Notes: a model not told the origin generated them from the sequence alone. A stretch of DNA of 29,248 nt from Candidatus Aenigmatarchaeota archaeon (GCA_020343575.1 CP070801.1:398515-427762); one strand, 5' to 3'; shown: positions 1 through 6,901, counted from the stretch's first letter. Numbers and translations: made by a program.

Positions 1-34
1 CACGAACATTCAACTCGTGCTGGAGGAGAGATGA
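1..34 (+). CDS. rplV: Ribosomal protein L22 (uL22), C-terminal end only
   Basis: The first bases read, in frame 2, as the peptide TNIQLVLEER followed by TGA at 32-34. An acidic ending of this kind (I-x-L-V-L-E-E) is typical of archaeal uL22, and L22 is the usual gene before S3 in the archaeal S10 operon. Only about ten residues are present; the rest lies outside the window. The stop is followed after one base by the S3 start, so the two are co-transcribed. The assignment rests on the short tail plus position. Confidence 0.75.
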   Translation, partial: TNIQLVLEER

Positions 35-35
35 T

Positions 36-839
36 ATGATCAAGGACTATTTTATAAAGCAGGGAATAAAGGAAGCGGAGATAGAGAAGTTCATAAGGAC
101 CCAGTTCCCTTACGGTGATTACTCCAAGGCAGAACTGCAGAGGACACCACTCGGTATAAAGATTATAATATACACAAACAAACCCGGAAGGATCATAGGT
201 CGCGGTGGTAAAAACATAAACGAGATAACAGAGATGATAAAGAAAAATTTCGGGCTTGAGAACCCACAGATCGATGTCAAAGCGGTGAGGAACCCGAACC
301 TGGATCCGAGGATAGTTGCTAAACAGATAGCCTCCGCTCTCGAGAGGGGATACAATTACAAGAAGATAGGAAACCTCTCCATGAAGAGGGTCATGGAGGC
401 AGGAGCTATAGGAGTGGAGATAATCATATCCGGAAGACTTGGTGGCGGTGGAGGAAAAAGCATGACAGGAAAATTCATTAATGGTTATCTTAAGCACTGC
501 GGGCAGCCCGCGAAAGACTTGGTAGATTACGGTTTTGAGGAGGCCAACACAAAACCTGGTAAGATAGGGATCAAGGTCAGAATAATGAGAAAATTCATGG
601 ACATCTCAGGCGAAATAAGGGAAACCCTGGAACCGGAAGAGGAGATAGAGAAGCCGAGAGAGGAGAAGCCAAAAAAGGAGGTAAAGCCTGCGAAAAAACC
701 CTCAAAGAAACCCAAGAAAACCGAAAAGAAGCCTGCCAGAAAACCAGAAAAGAAAACCAAGTCCAAAAAGAAGGTGAAAGCCTCCAAAAAGAAAACCACA
801 ACCAGAGCTAAGACCCAAAAGAAGGCAAAAAAGAAGTGA
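36..839 (+). CDS. rpsC: 30S ribosomal protein S3 (uS3) with long Lys-rich C-terminal tail
   Basis: Ribosomal protein uS3 of the small-subunit head, near the mRNA entry site. The KH domain is visible around residues 45-80 with the GxxG loop in GRIIGRGGKNI, followed by the S3 C-terminal domain to about residue 200 (GAIGVEIIISGRLGGGGGKS, then KPGKIGIKVRIM). The last 65 or so residues are almost entirely Lys, Glu, Pro and Thr, a disordered basic tail longer than in most archaeal S3. The ATG at 36 has a strong ribosome binding site (GGAGGAGAG at about 22-30) and lies one base after the L22 stop. Identity is certain. Confidence 0.97.
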   Translation: MIKDYFIKQGIKEAEIEKFIRTQFPYGDYSKAELQRTPLGIKIIIYTNKPGRIIGRGGKNINEITEMIKKNFGLENPQIDVKAVRNPNLDPRIVAKQIASALERGYNYKKIGNLSMKRVMEAGAIGVEIIISGRLGGGGGKSMTGKFINGYLKHCGQPAKDLVDYGFEEANTKPGKIGIKVRIMRKFMDISGEIRETLEPEEEIEKPREEKPKKEVKPAKKPSKKPKKTEKKPARKPEKKTKSKKKVKASKKKTTTRAKTQKKAKKK

Positions 840-853
840 ATTTTTGAGATAAA

Positions 854-863
854 TTTAAATATA
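854..863 (+). promoter_or_regulatory. TATA-box promoter before L29
   Basis: The 48-base gap between S3 and L29 holds the A/T stretch TTTAAATATA about 25 bases before the L29 start codon. An archaeal TATA box at this distance would place transcription start at or next to the ATG. L29 has no clear Shine-Dalgarno sequence, so a leaderless internal promoter within the ribosomal operon is plausible. This is sequence-based only. Confidence 0.45.
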
Positions 864-887
864 ACCTATAAAATATAAATCAAGCTT

Positions 888-1097
888 ATGGCTATTCTAA
901 GATCCAAGGATATAAGGAAACTCAGTGAAAAGGAACTGGAAAAGAAGCTAGATGAGCTGAGGTTGGAGCTTGCCAAGGAAAAGGCAAACATATCCATAGG
1001 AGCTTCTGTTACTTCTCCAGGCAGGATAAGGGAGATAAAAAAGACCATAGCAAGAATTCAGACAATAAAGAAGGAGAAACCCAAAGGAGGAAGTTAG
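888..1097 (+). CDS. rpmC: 50S ribosomal protein L29 (uL29)
   Basis: Small two-helix protein uL29 of the large subunit, at the polypeptide exit tunnel rim. The 69-residue product has the family pattern: R-S-K-D-I-R-K-L-S-E-K-E-L at the N-terminus, L-D-E-L-R-L-E-L in the first helix, and PGRIREIKKTIARIQTI in the second. Length is normal. It sits in the conserved archaeal order S3-L29-SUI1-RNase P1-S17. The ATG at 888 lies about 25 bases after a TATA-like box and lacks a good Shine-Dalgarno, so it may be translated from its own leaderless mRNA as well as from the operon transcript. Confidence 0.95.
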   Translation: MAILRSKDIRKLSEKELEKKLDELRLELAKEKANISIGASVTSPGRIREIKKTIARIQTIKKEKPKGGS

Positions 1098-1100
1098 GTA

Positions 1101-1406
1101 ATGGATAAGATATGTGATAAGTGTGGGTTGCCTGAGTCTCTTTGTGTTTGTGAGACTATCGCGAAAGAAAAGGAAAAAATAAGGGTACTAACCATAAAGA
1201 GAAGATACGGAAAGATCATAACCCTGGTTGAGGGTATAGGGAAAGATGCAGACCCCAAATCAGTTCTTAAGGAATTGAAAACCAAGTTGGCATGTGGTGG
1301 TACGATAAAGGAAAACACAATAGAGCTACAGGGCAATCATAAACAAAGGGTAAGGGACATCCTTGTGAAGCTTGGATTCCCAGAGGATCAGATTGAGATT
1401 ACATAA
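1101..1406 (+). CDS. Translation initiation factor eIF1/SUI1 homolog
   Basis: Archaeal aIF1, which binds the small subunit and enforces start-codon selection. The 101-residue product starts with a Cys-rich segment (CDKCGLPESLCVC, residues 4-16) typical of archaeal SUI1, then the SUI1 fold with RRYGKIITLVEGI and the conserved C-terminal part CGGTIKENTIELQGNH, which matches the family pattern CGG-x-h-K-x-x-x-I-x-h-Q-G-x-H. It ends LGFPEDQIEIT. It starts three bases after the L29 stop; the L29 tail contains AAAGGAGG, a good ribosome binding site. Position between L29 and RNase P component 1 is the usual archaeal one. Confidence 0.95.
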   Translation: MDKICDKCGLPESLCVCETIAKEKEKIRVLTIKRRYGKIITLVEGIGKDADPKSVLKELKTKLACGGTIKENTIELQGNHKQRVRDILVKLGFPEDQIEIT

Positions 1407-1425
1407 ACCCGCGCGAATAGTGTAA

Positions 1426-1454
1426 GACGACTAGACAGATTAAATAAAGTCGTC
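1426..1454 (+). repeat. Inverted repeat between SUI1 and RNase P component 1
   Basis: GACGACT (1426-1432) and AGTCGTC (1448-1454) form a perfect 7-base inverted repeat with a 15-base A-rich loop, ending 11 bases before the first ATG of the RNase P protein gene. In RNA this would be a stem-loop in the 59-base intercistronic gap. There is no T-tract, so it does not look like a terminator. It could tune translation of the downstream gene, which has no good Shine-Dalgarno. No known motif is recognised. Confidence 0.45.
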
Positions 1455-1465
1455 ATTCGAGACTG

Positions 1466-1747
1466 ATGATGATAACCCCAGAGAACCTTGTAAGGCACGA
1501 GCTGGTAGGTCTATTTGTAAAGATAACAAAATCCACAGACCCGAGCAATGTAGGGATAGAGGGCAGGATTGTGGACGAGACCCGCAACACCCTGACAATT
1601 GAAACAAAGAAGGGAAAAAAGAGTTTCATAAAGGAAAAATGTACTTTTTCTTTTCTTCTCCCGACCAATGAAAGAGTTAATGTTGACGGGAGAGTTTTGG
1701 TTGCAAGACCCGAGGACAGAATAAAAAAGAAGTTCAAGAAGTGGTGA
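1466..1747 (+). CDS. rnp1: Ribonuclease P protein component 1 (Rpp29/Pop4)
   Basis: Protein subunit of archaeal RNase P, homologous to eukaryotic Pop4/Rpp29, which helps the RNase P RNA cleave tRNA 5' leaders. The 93-residue product shows the Sm-like beta-barrel pattern: LVRHELVGLFVKI near the N-terminus, NVGIEGRIVDETRNTLTIE in the middle and a C-terminal VDGRVLVARPEDRIKK. The G-x-V-V-D-E-T-x-N-T-L motif is diagnostic. Two ATG codons in tandem (1466, 1469) are possible starts; neither has a strong ribosome binding site. Placement between SUI1 and S17 is the standard archaeal arrangement. Confidence 0.94.
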   Translation: MMITPENLVRHELVGLFVKITKSTDPSNVGIEGRIVDETRNTLTIETKKGKKSFIKEKCTFSFLLPTNERVNVDGRVLVARPEDRIKKKFKKW

Positions 1748-1758
1748 AAACACTTACA

Positions 1759-1766
1759 TTTAAAAA
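1759..1766 (+). promoter_or_regulatory. TATA-like box before the S17 leader RNA
   Basis: TTTAAAAA lies 12 bases after the RNase P component 1 stop and about 25-30 bases before the first hairpin of the structured leader, so transcription could begin near 1787-1790. A second A/T element (TATATA, about 1787-1792) could start a shorter RNA near 1815-1818, just before the three-way junction. Either would let the S17 leader be made separately from the upstream operon transcript. Inferred from spacing only. Confidence 0.4.
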
Positions 1767-1788
1767 CTCATGCGTTCTATAATTGGTA

Positions 1789-1895
1789 TATACGAATGGA
1801 TTAGATCCATTGTATAAGCTGAGTTACCCACCGCTGCGCTCCGGCGCAGTGAAGGTAGAGAGGCTGCGGTTTCTCTAGGGTAATTCGTTCGGTGG
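1789..1895 (+). promoter_or_regulatory. Structured leader RNA before S17, candidate translational switch
   Basis: The 152-base gap before S17 folds strongly. First hairpin: TATAC (1789-1793) and AATGGA (1795-1800) pair with TCCATT (1806-1811) and GTATA (1812-1816), with one bulged G. Next, GAGTTACCC (1821-1829) pairs with GGGTAATTC (1878-1886) over 9 bp with one G-U pair. This closes a junction holding two perfect hairpins: CTGCGC/GCGCAG with a TCCG loop (1834-1849) and TAGAGA/TCTCTA (1856-1877). Alternatively CCACCG (1828-1833) pairs perfectly with CGGTGG (1890-1895), which contains the S17 Shine-Dalgarno GGTGG. Bases 1828-1829 belong to both pairings, so the states exclude each other: one frees the ribosome binding site and the other hides it. 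The ligand, perhaps a ribosomal protein, is unknown. I do not recognise a known riboswitch class. Confidence 0.6.
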
Positions 1896-1899
1896 TTAA

Positions 1900-2334
1900 A
1901 TGGTAAAGGAAAAATCCGGAAAGAAGAAAACAGAGACTGTAAAACTGAGGGAAAAACCCGCGGAAAAACCCAGTGTTGAGAAGATAGAAAGAAAAGAAAA
2001 GAAGAAGAGGGTTAAGACGATAGGACTGGAGATAAACCCACCTGAGAAAACATGCGAGGATATAAGGTGTCCTTGGCACGGGAAGATCTCAATAAGGGAC
2101 CGCGCTTTTAAAGGTGTGGTAAAATCAGTGAAAGCTCATGCAACAGCAGTTGTTGAGTGGGGGTACCACCATTATTTTCCTAAATACGAAAGATACGAAA
2201 GAAGGAAGTCAAGGGTTATGGCCCACAACCCCCCATGCATCCATGCAAGGGAGGGTGACGAGGTGATGATTGCTGGGTGTAGGTCTCTGTCAAAAACAAA
2301 GCACTTCGTTGTTGTGGGGATTTTGAAGAAGTGA
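1900..2334 (+). CDS. rpsQ: 30S ribosomal protein S17 (uS17)
   Basis: Ribosomal protein uS17 of the small-subunit body. After a charged N-terminal extension of about 45 residues (Lys/Glu-rich), the core matches archaeal S17: IGLEINPPEKTCEDIRCPWHGK, then RDRAFKGVVKSVKAHATAVVEW, YHHYFPKYERYERRKSRVMAHNPP and the C-terminal GDEVMIAGCRSLSKTKHFVVV. ATG at 1900 follows the Shine-Dalgarno GGTGG (1891-1895), which is part of the structured leader described separately. The next gene, L14, starts four bases after the stop. The N-terminal extension is unusual in length but in frame, with no better internal start. Confidence 0.95.
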   Translation: MVKEKSGKKKTETVKLREKPAEKPSVEKIERKEKKKRVKTIGLEINPPEKTCEDIRCPWHGKISIRDRAFKGVVKSVKAHATAVVEWGYHHYFPKYERYERRKSRVMAHNPPCIHAREGDEVMIAGCRSLSKTKHFVVVGILKK

Positions 2335-2338
2335 TAAC

Positions 2339-2737
2339 ATGAAAGCGATATCAACCAAAATCACGAAAGCTCTTCCTGTTGGGGCGATAATAAACTGCGC
2401 AGACAACACCGGAGCCAAAGAACTGCAGATAATATCCGTTAGGGGATTCAAGGGACCTAGGAGAACAAAGCCGGTTGCTGGTGTTGCAGATTTCGTCACA
2501 TGCAGGGTCTACAGGGGGGATGAAAAAGTTCGAAAAGAGATCCACAAGGCTGTCATAATAAGGCAAAGGAAAGAGTATAGGAGATCAGATGGGATGAGGA
2601 TAAGCTTTGAGGACAATGCTGCTGTACTGGTTAATGAAAAAGGGGAGGCAAGGGGAAGTCTCGTGAAAGGACCTGTGGCAAAGGAAGCGGTTCAAAGGTT
2701 TCCAACTATAGGTAAGATTGCAAGCACGGTGGTTTGA
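2339..2737 (+). CDS. rplN: 50S ribosomal protein L14 (uL14)
   Basis: Ribosomal protein uL14, on the large-subunit face that contacts the small subunit. The 132-residue sequence has all family landmarks: LPVGAIINCADNTGAKELQIISV near residues 14-36, KEYRRSDGMRISFEDNAAVLVNEKGEARGS around 80-110, and a terminal RFPTIGKIASTVV. Length is normal for archaea. It follows S17 after four bases, and its stop nearly abuts the L24 start, so the genes are translationally coupled. Confidence 0.97.
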   Translation: MKAISTKITKALPVGAIINCADNTGAKELQIISVRGFKGPRRTKPVAGVADFVTCRVYRGDEKVRKEIHKAVIIRQRKEYRRSDGMRISFEDNAAVLVNEKGEARGSLVKGPVAKEAVQRFPTIGKIASTVV

Positions 2738-2738
2738 T

Positions 2739-3245
2739 ATGAAAAAGGAATGGTCAAGGCTTTGGATGAAATCGGTTCAACCAAGGAAGCAGAGGAAATA
2801 CAGGTACAACGCCCCTCTTCACGCAAGGCATAAGTTTTTGTCTGCGAATCTTTCCCCAGAACTGAGGAGGAGATTCGGGAAGAGGTCAATGCCTGTTAGA
2901 AAGGGAGATGAAATCGAGGTTATGCGAGGATCTTCCAAGGGACTGAGAGGAACGGTTAACAAGGTTGACCTGATGGGATCCAAGATATATGTTGAAGAGA
3001 TCAAGATAAAAAAGGTTGATGGTTCCGAGGTTATGAAACCACTGCAGCCATCGAATCTCAGGATAGTAAAACTCAGCCTTGATGACAAGATGAGGCAGAG
3101 GGTTTTGGAAAGAGCAGAAGAGAAACCGAAGAAAGACAAAAAGACTGAAAAGAAGGAAGAAAAGAAACCCAAAAAGAAAGAAGAGAAAAAGAAAGAAGTG
3201 AAGAAGGATAAAAAAAGGGAAACAAAAAGGAAGGAGAAAAAGTGA
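2739..3245 (+). CDS. rplX: 50S ribosomal protein L24 (uL24) with Lys-rich tail
   Basis: Ribosomal protein uL24, an assembly-initiator protein of the large subunit. The archaeal/eukaryotic L24 core is clear: SVQPRKQRKYRYNAPLHARHKFLSANLSPELR, then the KOW motif around residues 57-85 (VRKGDEIEVMRGSSKGLRGTV). The last 50 or so residues are a Lys/Glu repeat-like tail (KKDKKTEKKEEKKPKK) absent from most homologs. I use ATG 2739 rather than an upstream in-frame codon because it follows the L14 stop by one base, has GGTGG upstream, and gives the normal N-terminus. Confidence 0.95.
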   Translation: MKKEWSRLWMKSVQPRKQRKYRYNAPLHARHKFLSANLSPELRRRFGKRSMPVRKGDEIEVMRGSSKGLRGTVNKVDLMGSKIYVEEIKIKKVDGSEVMKPLQPSNLRIVKLSLDDKMRQRVLERAEEKPKKDKKTEKKEEKKPKKKEEKKKEVKKDKKRETKRKEKK

Positions 3246-3249
3246 TAAC

Positions 3250-3927
3250 ATGCCGCACTTGAAGAGATACTCGATTCCGAAGTTTTGGCCCATGACAAAG
3301 AAGGGAAAGATATTCGCAGTCAAACCAATGCCCGGACCGCACCCGAAAGATAACTGCATACCTCTCCAGGTCATGGTTAGGGATGTCCTTGGATACGCTG
3401 AGAACGCAAAAGAGGCAAAGAAGATTCTCAGCGATGGAAAACTCCTGGTTGACAAAAAGATGAGAAAAGACCCCAAGTTTCCTGTCGGCCTTATGGATGT
3501 TGTTGAAATACCAGAGGCAAAGCAGTACTTCAGGGTCAGTGTTAATGCAAGGGGTCTTTTTCTGCAGGACATAGGCGAGAAGGATGCAGGTAAGAAGCTC
3601 TGCAGGATAAATGGAAAGTCAACAGTTAAGGGAGGCTTGCATCAGTTGAATCTGCATGACGGAAGGAACATACCTGTTAAAAAGGACGTTTACAAGGTTG
3701 GTGACTCTGTTGTGATTTCAATACCAGACCAGAAGGTTCTGAAACACTACAGGTTTGAGAAGGGTGAAAGAGCAATGATTGTTGCCGGAAGGAATATCGG
3801 TGTAAAGGGAAAGATAAAGGACATTCGGGAGAGAAAGAACATGCTTGAAAAAGCGATGGTTTTACTTGAAAGCAAGAGGGGAGAGATACAGACACTAAGG
3901 GATTACATACTTGTAGGTGAAATATGA
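3250..3927 (+). CDS. rps4e: 30S ribosomal protein S4e (eS4)
   Basis: eS4, a small-subunit protein found in archaea and eukaryotes but not bacteria. The 225-residue product begins with the conserved HLKRYSIPKFWPMTKKGKIFAVKP-like segment (residues 3-26), has an S4-type RNA-binding region with GKLLVDKKMRKDPKFPVGLMDVVEIP (about 59-84) and ends with a KOW-like element (GERAMIVAGRNIGVKGKIKDI). Length is normal for archaea. It starts five bases after the L24 stop and is followed by L5 in the usual archaeal order. Confidence 0.96.
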   Translation: MPHLKRYSIPKFWPMTKKGKIFAVKPMPGPHPKDNCIPLQVMVRDVLGYAENAKEAKKILSDGKLLVDKKMRKDPKFPVGLMDVVEIPEAKQYFRVSVNARGLFLQDIGEKDAGKKLCRINGKSTVKGGLHQLNLHDGRNIPVKKDVYKVGDSVVISIPDQKVLKHYRFEKGERAMIVAGRNIGVKGKIKDIRERKNMLEKAMVLLESKRGEIQTLRDYILVGEI

Positions 3928-3946
3928 AAAATATGAGGACGATGGA

Positions 3947-4459
3947 ATGAATCCGATGAGAGAGATAAGGCTTGAGAAATTGACCCTGAACATGGGAGCA
4001 GGGGAATCCGGACCCAAAGTAGAGAAATCAAAAACAATACTGGAAAAGATTACAGGGAAAAAGGTTGTGATAACAAAGACCCATAAGAGAACAACATTCG
4101 GAATGGCACAGAAAAGAGACATAGGCGTAAGGGTTACCCTGAGGGGAAAAGAAGCGAAGGATCTGCTCAAGAGACTCCTGGAGGCAGTGGAGAATAGACT
4201 CAAGCCATCGCAATTCGATGCCAGTGGGAATTTTTCCTTCGGTGTTCATGAGTACATACACATACCCGGGATCAAGTATGACCCCGATGTTGGGATACTT
4301 GGGATGGATGTATGTGTTACCTTGGAGAGGCCCGGTTTCAGGGTCAAGAGAAAAAACACAAAATCCAGCAAGGTTGGCAAAAAACACAAGATAACGCCCG
4401 CTGATGCAATGGAGTGGGTGAAAAAGGAATTCAAAGGTGAGGTGAAGGAGGAGGAATAG
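3947..4459 (+). CDS. rplE: 50S ribosomal protein L5 (uL5)
   Basis: uL5, which binds 5S rRNA at the central protuberance. Recognised by MNPMREIRLEKLTLNMGAGE at the N-terminus, KTHKRTTFGMAQKRDIGVRVTLRG in the middle, and FGVHEYIHIPGIKYDPDVGI-LGMDVCVTLERPGFRVKRK near the end. The reading frame is open back to a GTG at 3917 that overlaps S4e, but ATG 3947 gives the standard archaeal N-terminus, so I use it. S14 starts two bases after the L5 stop. Confidence 0.95.
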   Translation: MNPMREIRLEKLTLNMGAGESGPKVEKSKTILEKITGKKVVITKTHKRTTFGMAQKRDIGVRVTLRGKEAKDLLKRLLEAVENRLKPSQFDASGNFSFGVHEYIHIPGIKYDPDVGILGMDVCVTLERPGFRVKRKNTKSSKVGKKHKITPADAMEWVKKEFKGEVKEEE

Positions 4460-4460
4460 A

Positions 4461-4682
4461 ATGTCGTACGAAAGGGTCAGGAAACAGATCGAACAAAAAC
4501 CAACCAAGCTCGCGAGATATGATAAATTCAACAAATCCAGGGAAAGGAAGTTCGGAAAGGGGGTTCATAAATGCAGGAAGTGTGGAAGGACAGGAGGTCT
4601 GATAAGAAAATATGGTCTGCTCTACTGCAGGCAGTGTTTCAGGGAGGAGGCAGAAAAACTCGGGTTTAAAAAATATTCCTAG
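4461..4682 (+). CDS. rpsN: 30S ribosomal protein S14 (uS14), zinc-binding type
   Basis: uS14 of the small-subunit head. The C-terminal 35 residues carry the zinc-binding C+ form: CRKCGRTGGLIRKYGLLYCRQC, that is CxxC-x14-CxxC, followed by FREEAEKLGFKKYS. At 73 residues it is longer than many archaeal S14 proteins (about 50-57), with a basic N-terminal extension. Start ATG 4461 is preceded by GGAGGAGGAA in the L5 tail. Order L5-S14-S8 is conserved in archaea. Confidence 0.95.
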   Translation: MSYERVRKQIEQKPTKLARYDKFNKSRERKFGKGVHKCRKCGRTGGLIRKYGLLYCRQCFREEAEKLGFKKYS

Positions 4683-4693
4683 GAGAAGATGGT

Positions 4694-5080
4694 ATGAGGC
4701 ATGATTTACTGGCTGATACGTTTTGCATAATAAAGAACACCGAAGAAATAGGAAGGCATGTCTGCGTTACGCCAGCCTCCAGTCTTATAGAAGGGGTTTT
4801 GAAGGTGATGCAGAGACACAAATATATAGGGAATTATGAACTCATAGAAGATGGGAAGGGAGGAAAGTTCAAGGTCCACCTGCTCGGAAGAATAAATGAC
4901 TGCGGGGTTTCAAAGCCAAGGTTTTCTATCGGAAAGCGGGATGTTACAAAATGGGAGAAGAAGTTCCTCCCAGCTGACAACATTGGAATCCTGATACTAA
5001 CAACCTCTAAGGGGGTCATGGACCAAAGGGAGGCTGTAAAGAAGAACACCGGAGGGAAACTTCTGGGATATGTTTACTAG
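4694..5080 (+). CDS. rpsH: 30S ribosomal protein S8 (uS8)
   Basis: uS8, a primary 16S rRNA-binding protein and, in many organisms, a translational regulator of its own operon. The 128-residue product begins RHDLLADTFCIIKNTEEIGRH, continues with GGKFKVHLLGRINDCGVSKPRFSI and has the archaeal C-terminal part PADNIGILILTTSKGVMDQREA. Start ATG 4694 has AGGAGAAG upstream. This is the last gene in conventional order: archaeal genomes normally continue with L6, L32e, L19e, L18, S5, L30 and L15, but here L30e follows directly. Confidence 0.95.
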   Translation: MRHDLLADTFCIIKNTEEIGRHVCVTPASSLIEGVLKVMQRHKYIGNYELIEDGKGGKFKVHLLGRINDCGVSKPRFSIGKRDVTKWEKKFLPADNIGILILTTSKGVMDQREAVKKNTGGKLLGYVY

Positions 5081-5089
5081 GTGATGCTA

Positions 5090-5362
5090 ATGACTATAGG
5101 CAAACAGATAAAGGATGCAATAAAAAACGATAAACTTATAATTGGGAGCAGGACAGTACTAAAGAATCTGAAAAACGAAATGCTGGAATCCGTGGTCTAT
5201 GCATCCAACTGTCCTGAAGAATTAATGAAGGACCTGAATCATTACTCCAAGGTCTCGGGCATAAAGCTTGAGGAATTCAATGGAAACTCAGTCCAGCTTG
5301 GAGAACTCTGCGGTAAACCGTTTAGAATCCTTATCATTGGAATGAAAAAAGCTAAAAAATAA
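5090..5362 (+). CDS. rpl30e: Ribosomal protein L30e (eL30)
   Basis: eL30, an L7Ae-superfamily RNA-binding protein of the large subunit. The approximately 90-residue sequence matches archaeal L30e: IGKQIKDAIKNDKLIIGSRTVLKNLKN, VVYASNCPEELMKDLNHYSKVSGI, FNGNSVQLGELCGKPFRILII. Three starts are close together (GTG 5081, ATG 5084, ATG 5090). I take 5090 because AGGTGAT lies 5-8 bases before it. In most archaea this gene sits between RNA polymerase subunit A'' and NusA; here it is joined directly behind S8, which marks an operon rearrangement. Confidence 0.92.
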   Translation: MTIGKQIKDAIKNDKLIIGSRTVLKNLKNEMLESVVYASNCPEELMKDLNHYSKVSGIKLEEFNGNSVQLGELCGKPFRILIIGMKKAKK

Positions 5363-5424
5363 ATACTAAATGTGCAACAGTAACATAAATAAAATCGGAA
5401 CATAATATAAACGAAGTTGATAAA

Positions 5425-5829
5425 ATGGCTGTAAAACTCGGGATTGAAAGCATAAGAACAATTGCACTGTTCGAGAAGATAACGAATGTTCACGCAAGAG
5501 ACTGCCTTATTACAGAGGATTGTGTTTACTTCCTTGTGGACCCCGAGAAGATAGGGCTAGCCATAGGGAAAAACGGAGCAGTTATAAAGGATGTAAGGAA
5601 AATGTTGGGAAGGCAGGTTAAGCTTTTCGGGTACTATGACAAACCCGAGGAGATGATAAAGAACATGGTACCAAACATAAAGAACATGAGCTTCAATGAC
5701 GGTAAAATGATAATATCAATACCATCGCAGGACAAGGTTGCTGTTATCGGCAAGAACGGAAGGAACATAAAAGCAATAAAAGAGATCATGAAAAGGCATT
5801 TTTCAATAAACTATTTGAAATTAAGGTAG
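5425..5829 (+). CDS. nusA: Archaeal NusA-like transcription factor (two KH domains)
   Basis: Archaeal NusA is a short protein of two KH RNA-binding domains, without the N-terminal polymerase-binding and S1 domains of bacterial NusA. The 134-residue product shows both GxxG loops: LAIGKNGAVIKDVRKMLGRQVKLFGY (residues 50-75) and VAVIGKNGRNIKAIKEIMKR (about 110-129). A separate promoter is likely in the A/T-rich 62-base gap before it (AACATAATATAAACG about 5400-5412). It keeps its usual neighbour L30e upstream, but the usual next gene, S12, is separated from it by RpoD and a membrane protein. Confidence 0.93.
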   Translation: MAVKLGIESIRTIALFEKITNVHARDCLITEDCVYFLVDPEKIGLAIGKNGAVIKDVRKMLGRQVKLFGYYDKPEEMIKNMVPNIKNMSFNDGKMIISIPSQDKVAVIGKNGRNIKAIKEIMKRHFSINYLKLR

Positions 5830-5838
5830 GTGTGTTTT

Positions 5839-6618
5839 ATGAAAATCAAGGTAATAAAGAAGAAGGGTGATGTGTTGACTTTCCTGTTGAAGGACTCAAC
5901 CCCTGCATTTGCGAATGCGCTCAGAAGGATAATGATATCCGAGGTTCCTGCCCTAGCGATAGAGTGGGTTGACTTCCATGACAATTCCTCTGTCCTCTTT
6001 GATGAGATAATTGCGCACAGGCTCGGAATGATTCCCTTGAAGTTTGATCCCAGCAAGTTCAACATGCCTGATGAGTGCAAGTGTGGTGGGAAGGGGTGTC
6101 CCTTGTGCCAGGTCGTTTTTGCTCTGCAGAAGACAGGACCCGGAGTGGCTCATTCAAGCGATCTCAAATCCTCAAATAAGTACGTGAAGCCAACGGATAC
6201 AAAATTTCCCGTTGTTGAGCTCCTAAAGGGACAGAGCATCAAATTTGAAGCCGTTGCCCGTTTGAACATAGGGAGAAAACATGCAAAATGGCAGGCAGCA
6301 AACGCAAGTTATCAGTACTACCCTGAGATAATTTCTGGAGATTGCAAGAATGCAAGCAAGGTTGTCTCTGAGTGCCCGACTGGAGCCCTGAAGCTCAAAT
6401 ACAAAAAGATCGATTTCAAGGACCCGATGCTTTGTAATCTCTGCAAGAAGTGTGAGGAGGTCTGTACTGGTAATCTGAAAATCAAGAGAGATTCCACAAG
6501 ATTCTTATTCAGAGTTGAAACTATATCCGGTCTGGAACCCGCTTACATTGTGCAAAAAGCCGCGGAAATCCTAGAGAATAAGGCAGAAGAGTTTAAAAAG
6601 AGTGCGGGTAAATTATAA
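5839..6618 (+). CDS. rpoD: DNA-directed RNA polymerase subunit D with ferredoxin-like domain
   Basis: Archaeal RNA polymerase subunit D (homolog of bacterial alpha and eukaryotic RPB3), part of the assembly platform with subunit L. The N-terminal part has LKDSTPAFANALRRIMISEVP (residues 17-37) and AHRLGMIPL. A Cys-rich loop, CKCGGKGCPLC, follows at about 75-85. The ferredoxin-like insertion holds ECPTGALK and CNLCKKCEEVC, enough ligands for one iron-sulfur cluster; the first cluster motif of two-cluster versions seems incomplete. I use ATG 5839 (GGTAGGTGT upstream) rather than the in-frame GTG at 5830. In most archaea this gene lies between S11 and L18e; here it sits between NusA and S12. Confidence 0.94.
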   Translation: MKIKVIKKKGDVLTFLLKDSTPAFANALRRIMISEVPALAIEWVDFHDNSSVLFDEIIAHRLGMIPLKFDPSKFNMPDECKCGGKGCPLCQVVFALQKTGPGVAHSSDLKSSNKYVKPTDTKFPVVELLKGQSIKFEAVARLNIGRKHAKWQAANASYQYYPEIISGDCKNASKVVSECPTGALKLKYKKIDFKDPMLCNLCKKCEEVCTGNLKIKRDSTRFLFRVETISGLEPAYIVQKAAEILENKAEEFKKSAGKL

Positions 6619-6637
6619 ATAGATTAAAGGGATTGGA

Positions 6638-6832
6638 ATGAAATTGATAGGAACCTGGATTGTGGGCGGATTTTTTCTGCTCGCAGGGACCTGGATCGTG
6701 AACAACCTCAGGCTCGAGACCGGGGTTTCAGAAGTTTCATATGCCCTCGCACTTGTTATAGCGTTAATATTCTTTCTGATTGCAGGACTTTGCTGGATCA
6801 ATGTATCAGTCGCAGCAAAGCATAAATTCTGA
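6638..6832 (+). CDS. Small two-helix membrane protein, unknown function
   Basis: A 64-residue protein with two predicted membrane helices: about residues 4-20 (IGTWIVGGFFLLAGTWI) and 38-58 (ALALVIALIFFLIAGLCWI). The short loop between them is polar. Start ATG 6638 has AAAGGGATTGGA upstream. It is inserted between RpoD and S12 and reads the same way, so it is probably co-transcribed. I recognise no family. Small membrane proteins in ribosomal operons are sometimes linked to the Sec machinery, but nothing here shows that. Confidence 0.6.
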   Translation: MKLIGTWIVGGFFLLAGTWIVNNLRLETGVSEVSYALALVIALIFFLIAGLCWINVSVAAKHKF

Positions 6833-6901
6833 ATCCACTTCTGAACAAACTTTTTAAACCTATTTAAATAATTATACAGATAAATCATTCGAAAGGATAG
6901 T

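Noticed and set aside
1821..1886. Another intron-containing tRNA before S17
   Set aside because: The three-way junction resembles part of a cloverleaf, but there is no T-loop TTCRANY consensus, no D-loop GG, and no acceptor pairing that gives a tRNA after removing segments.
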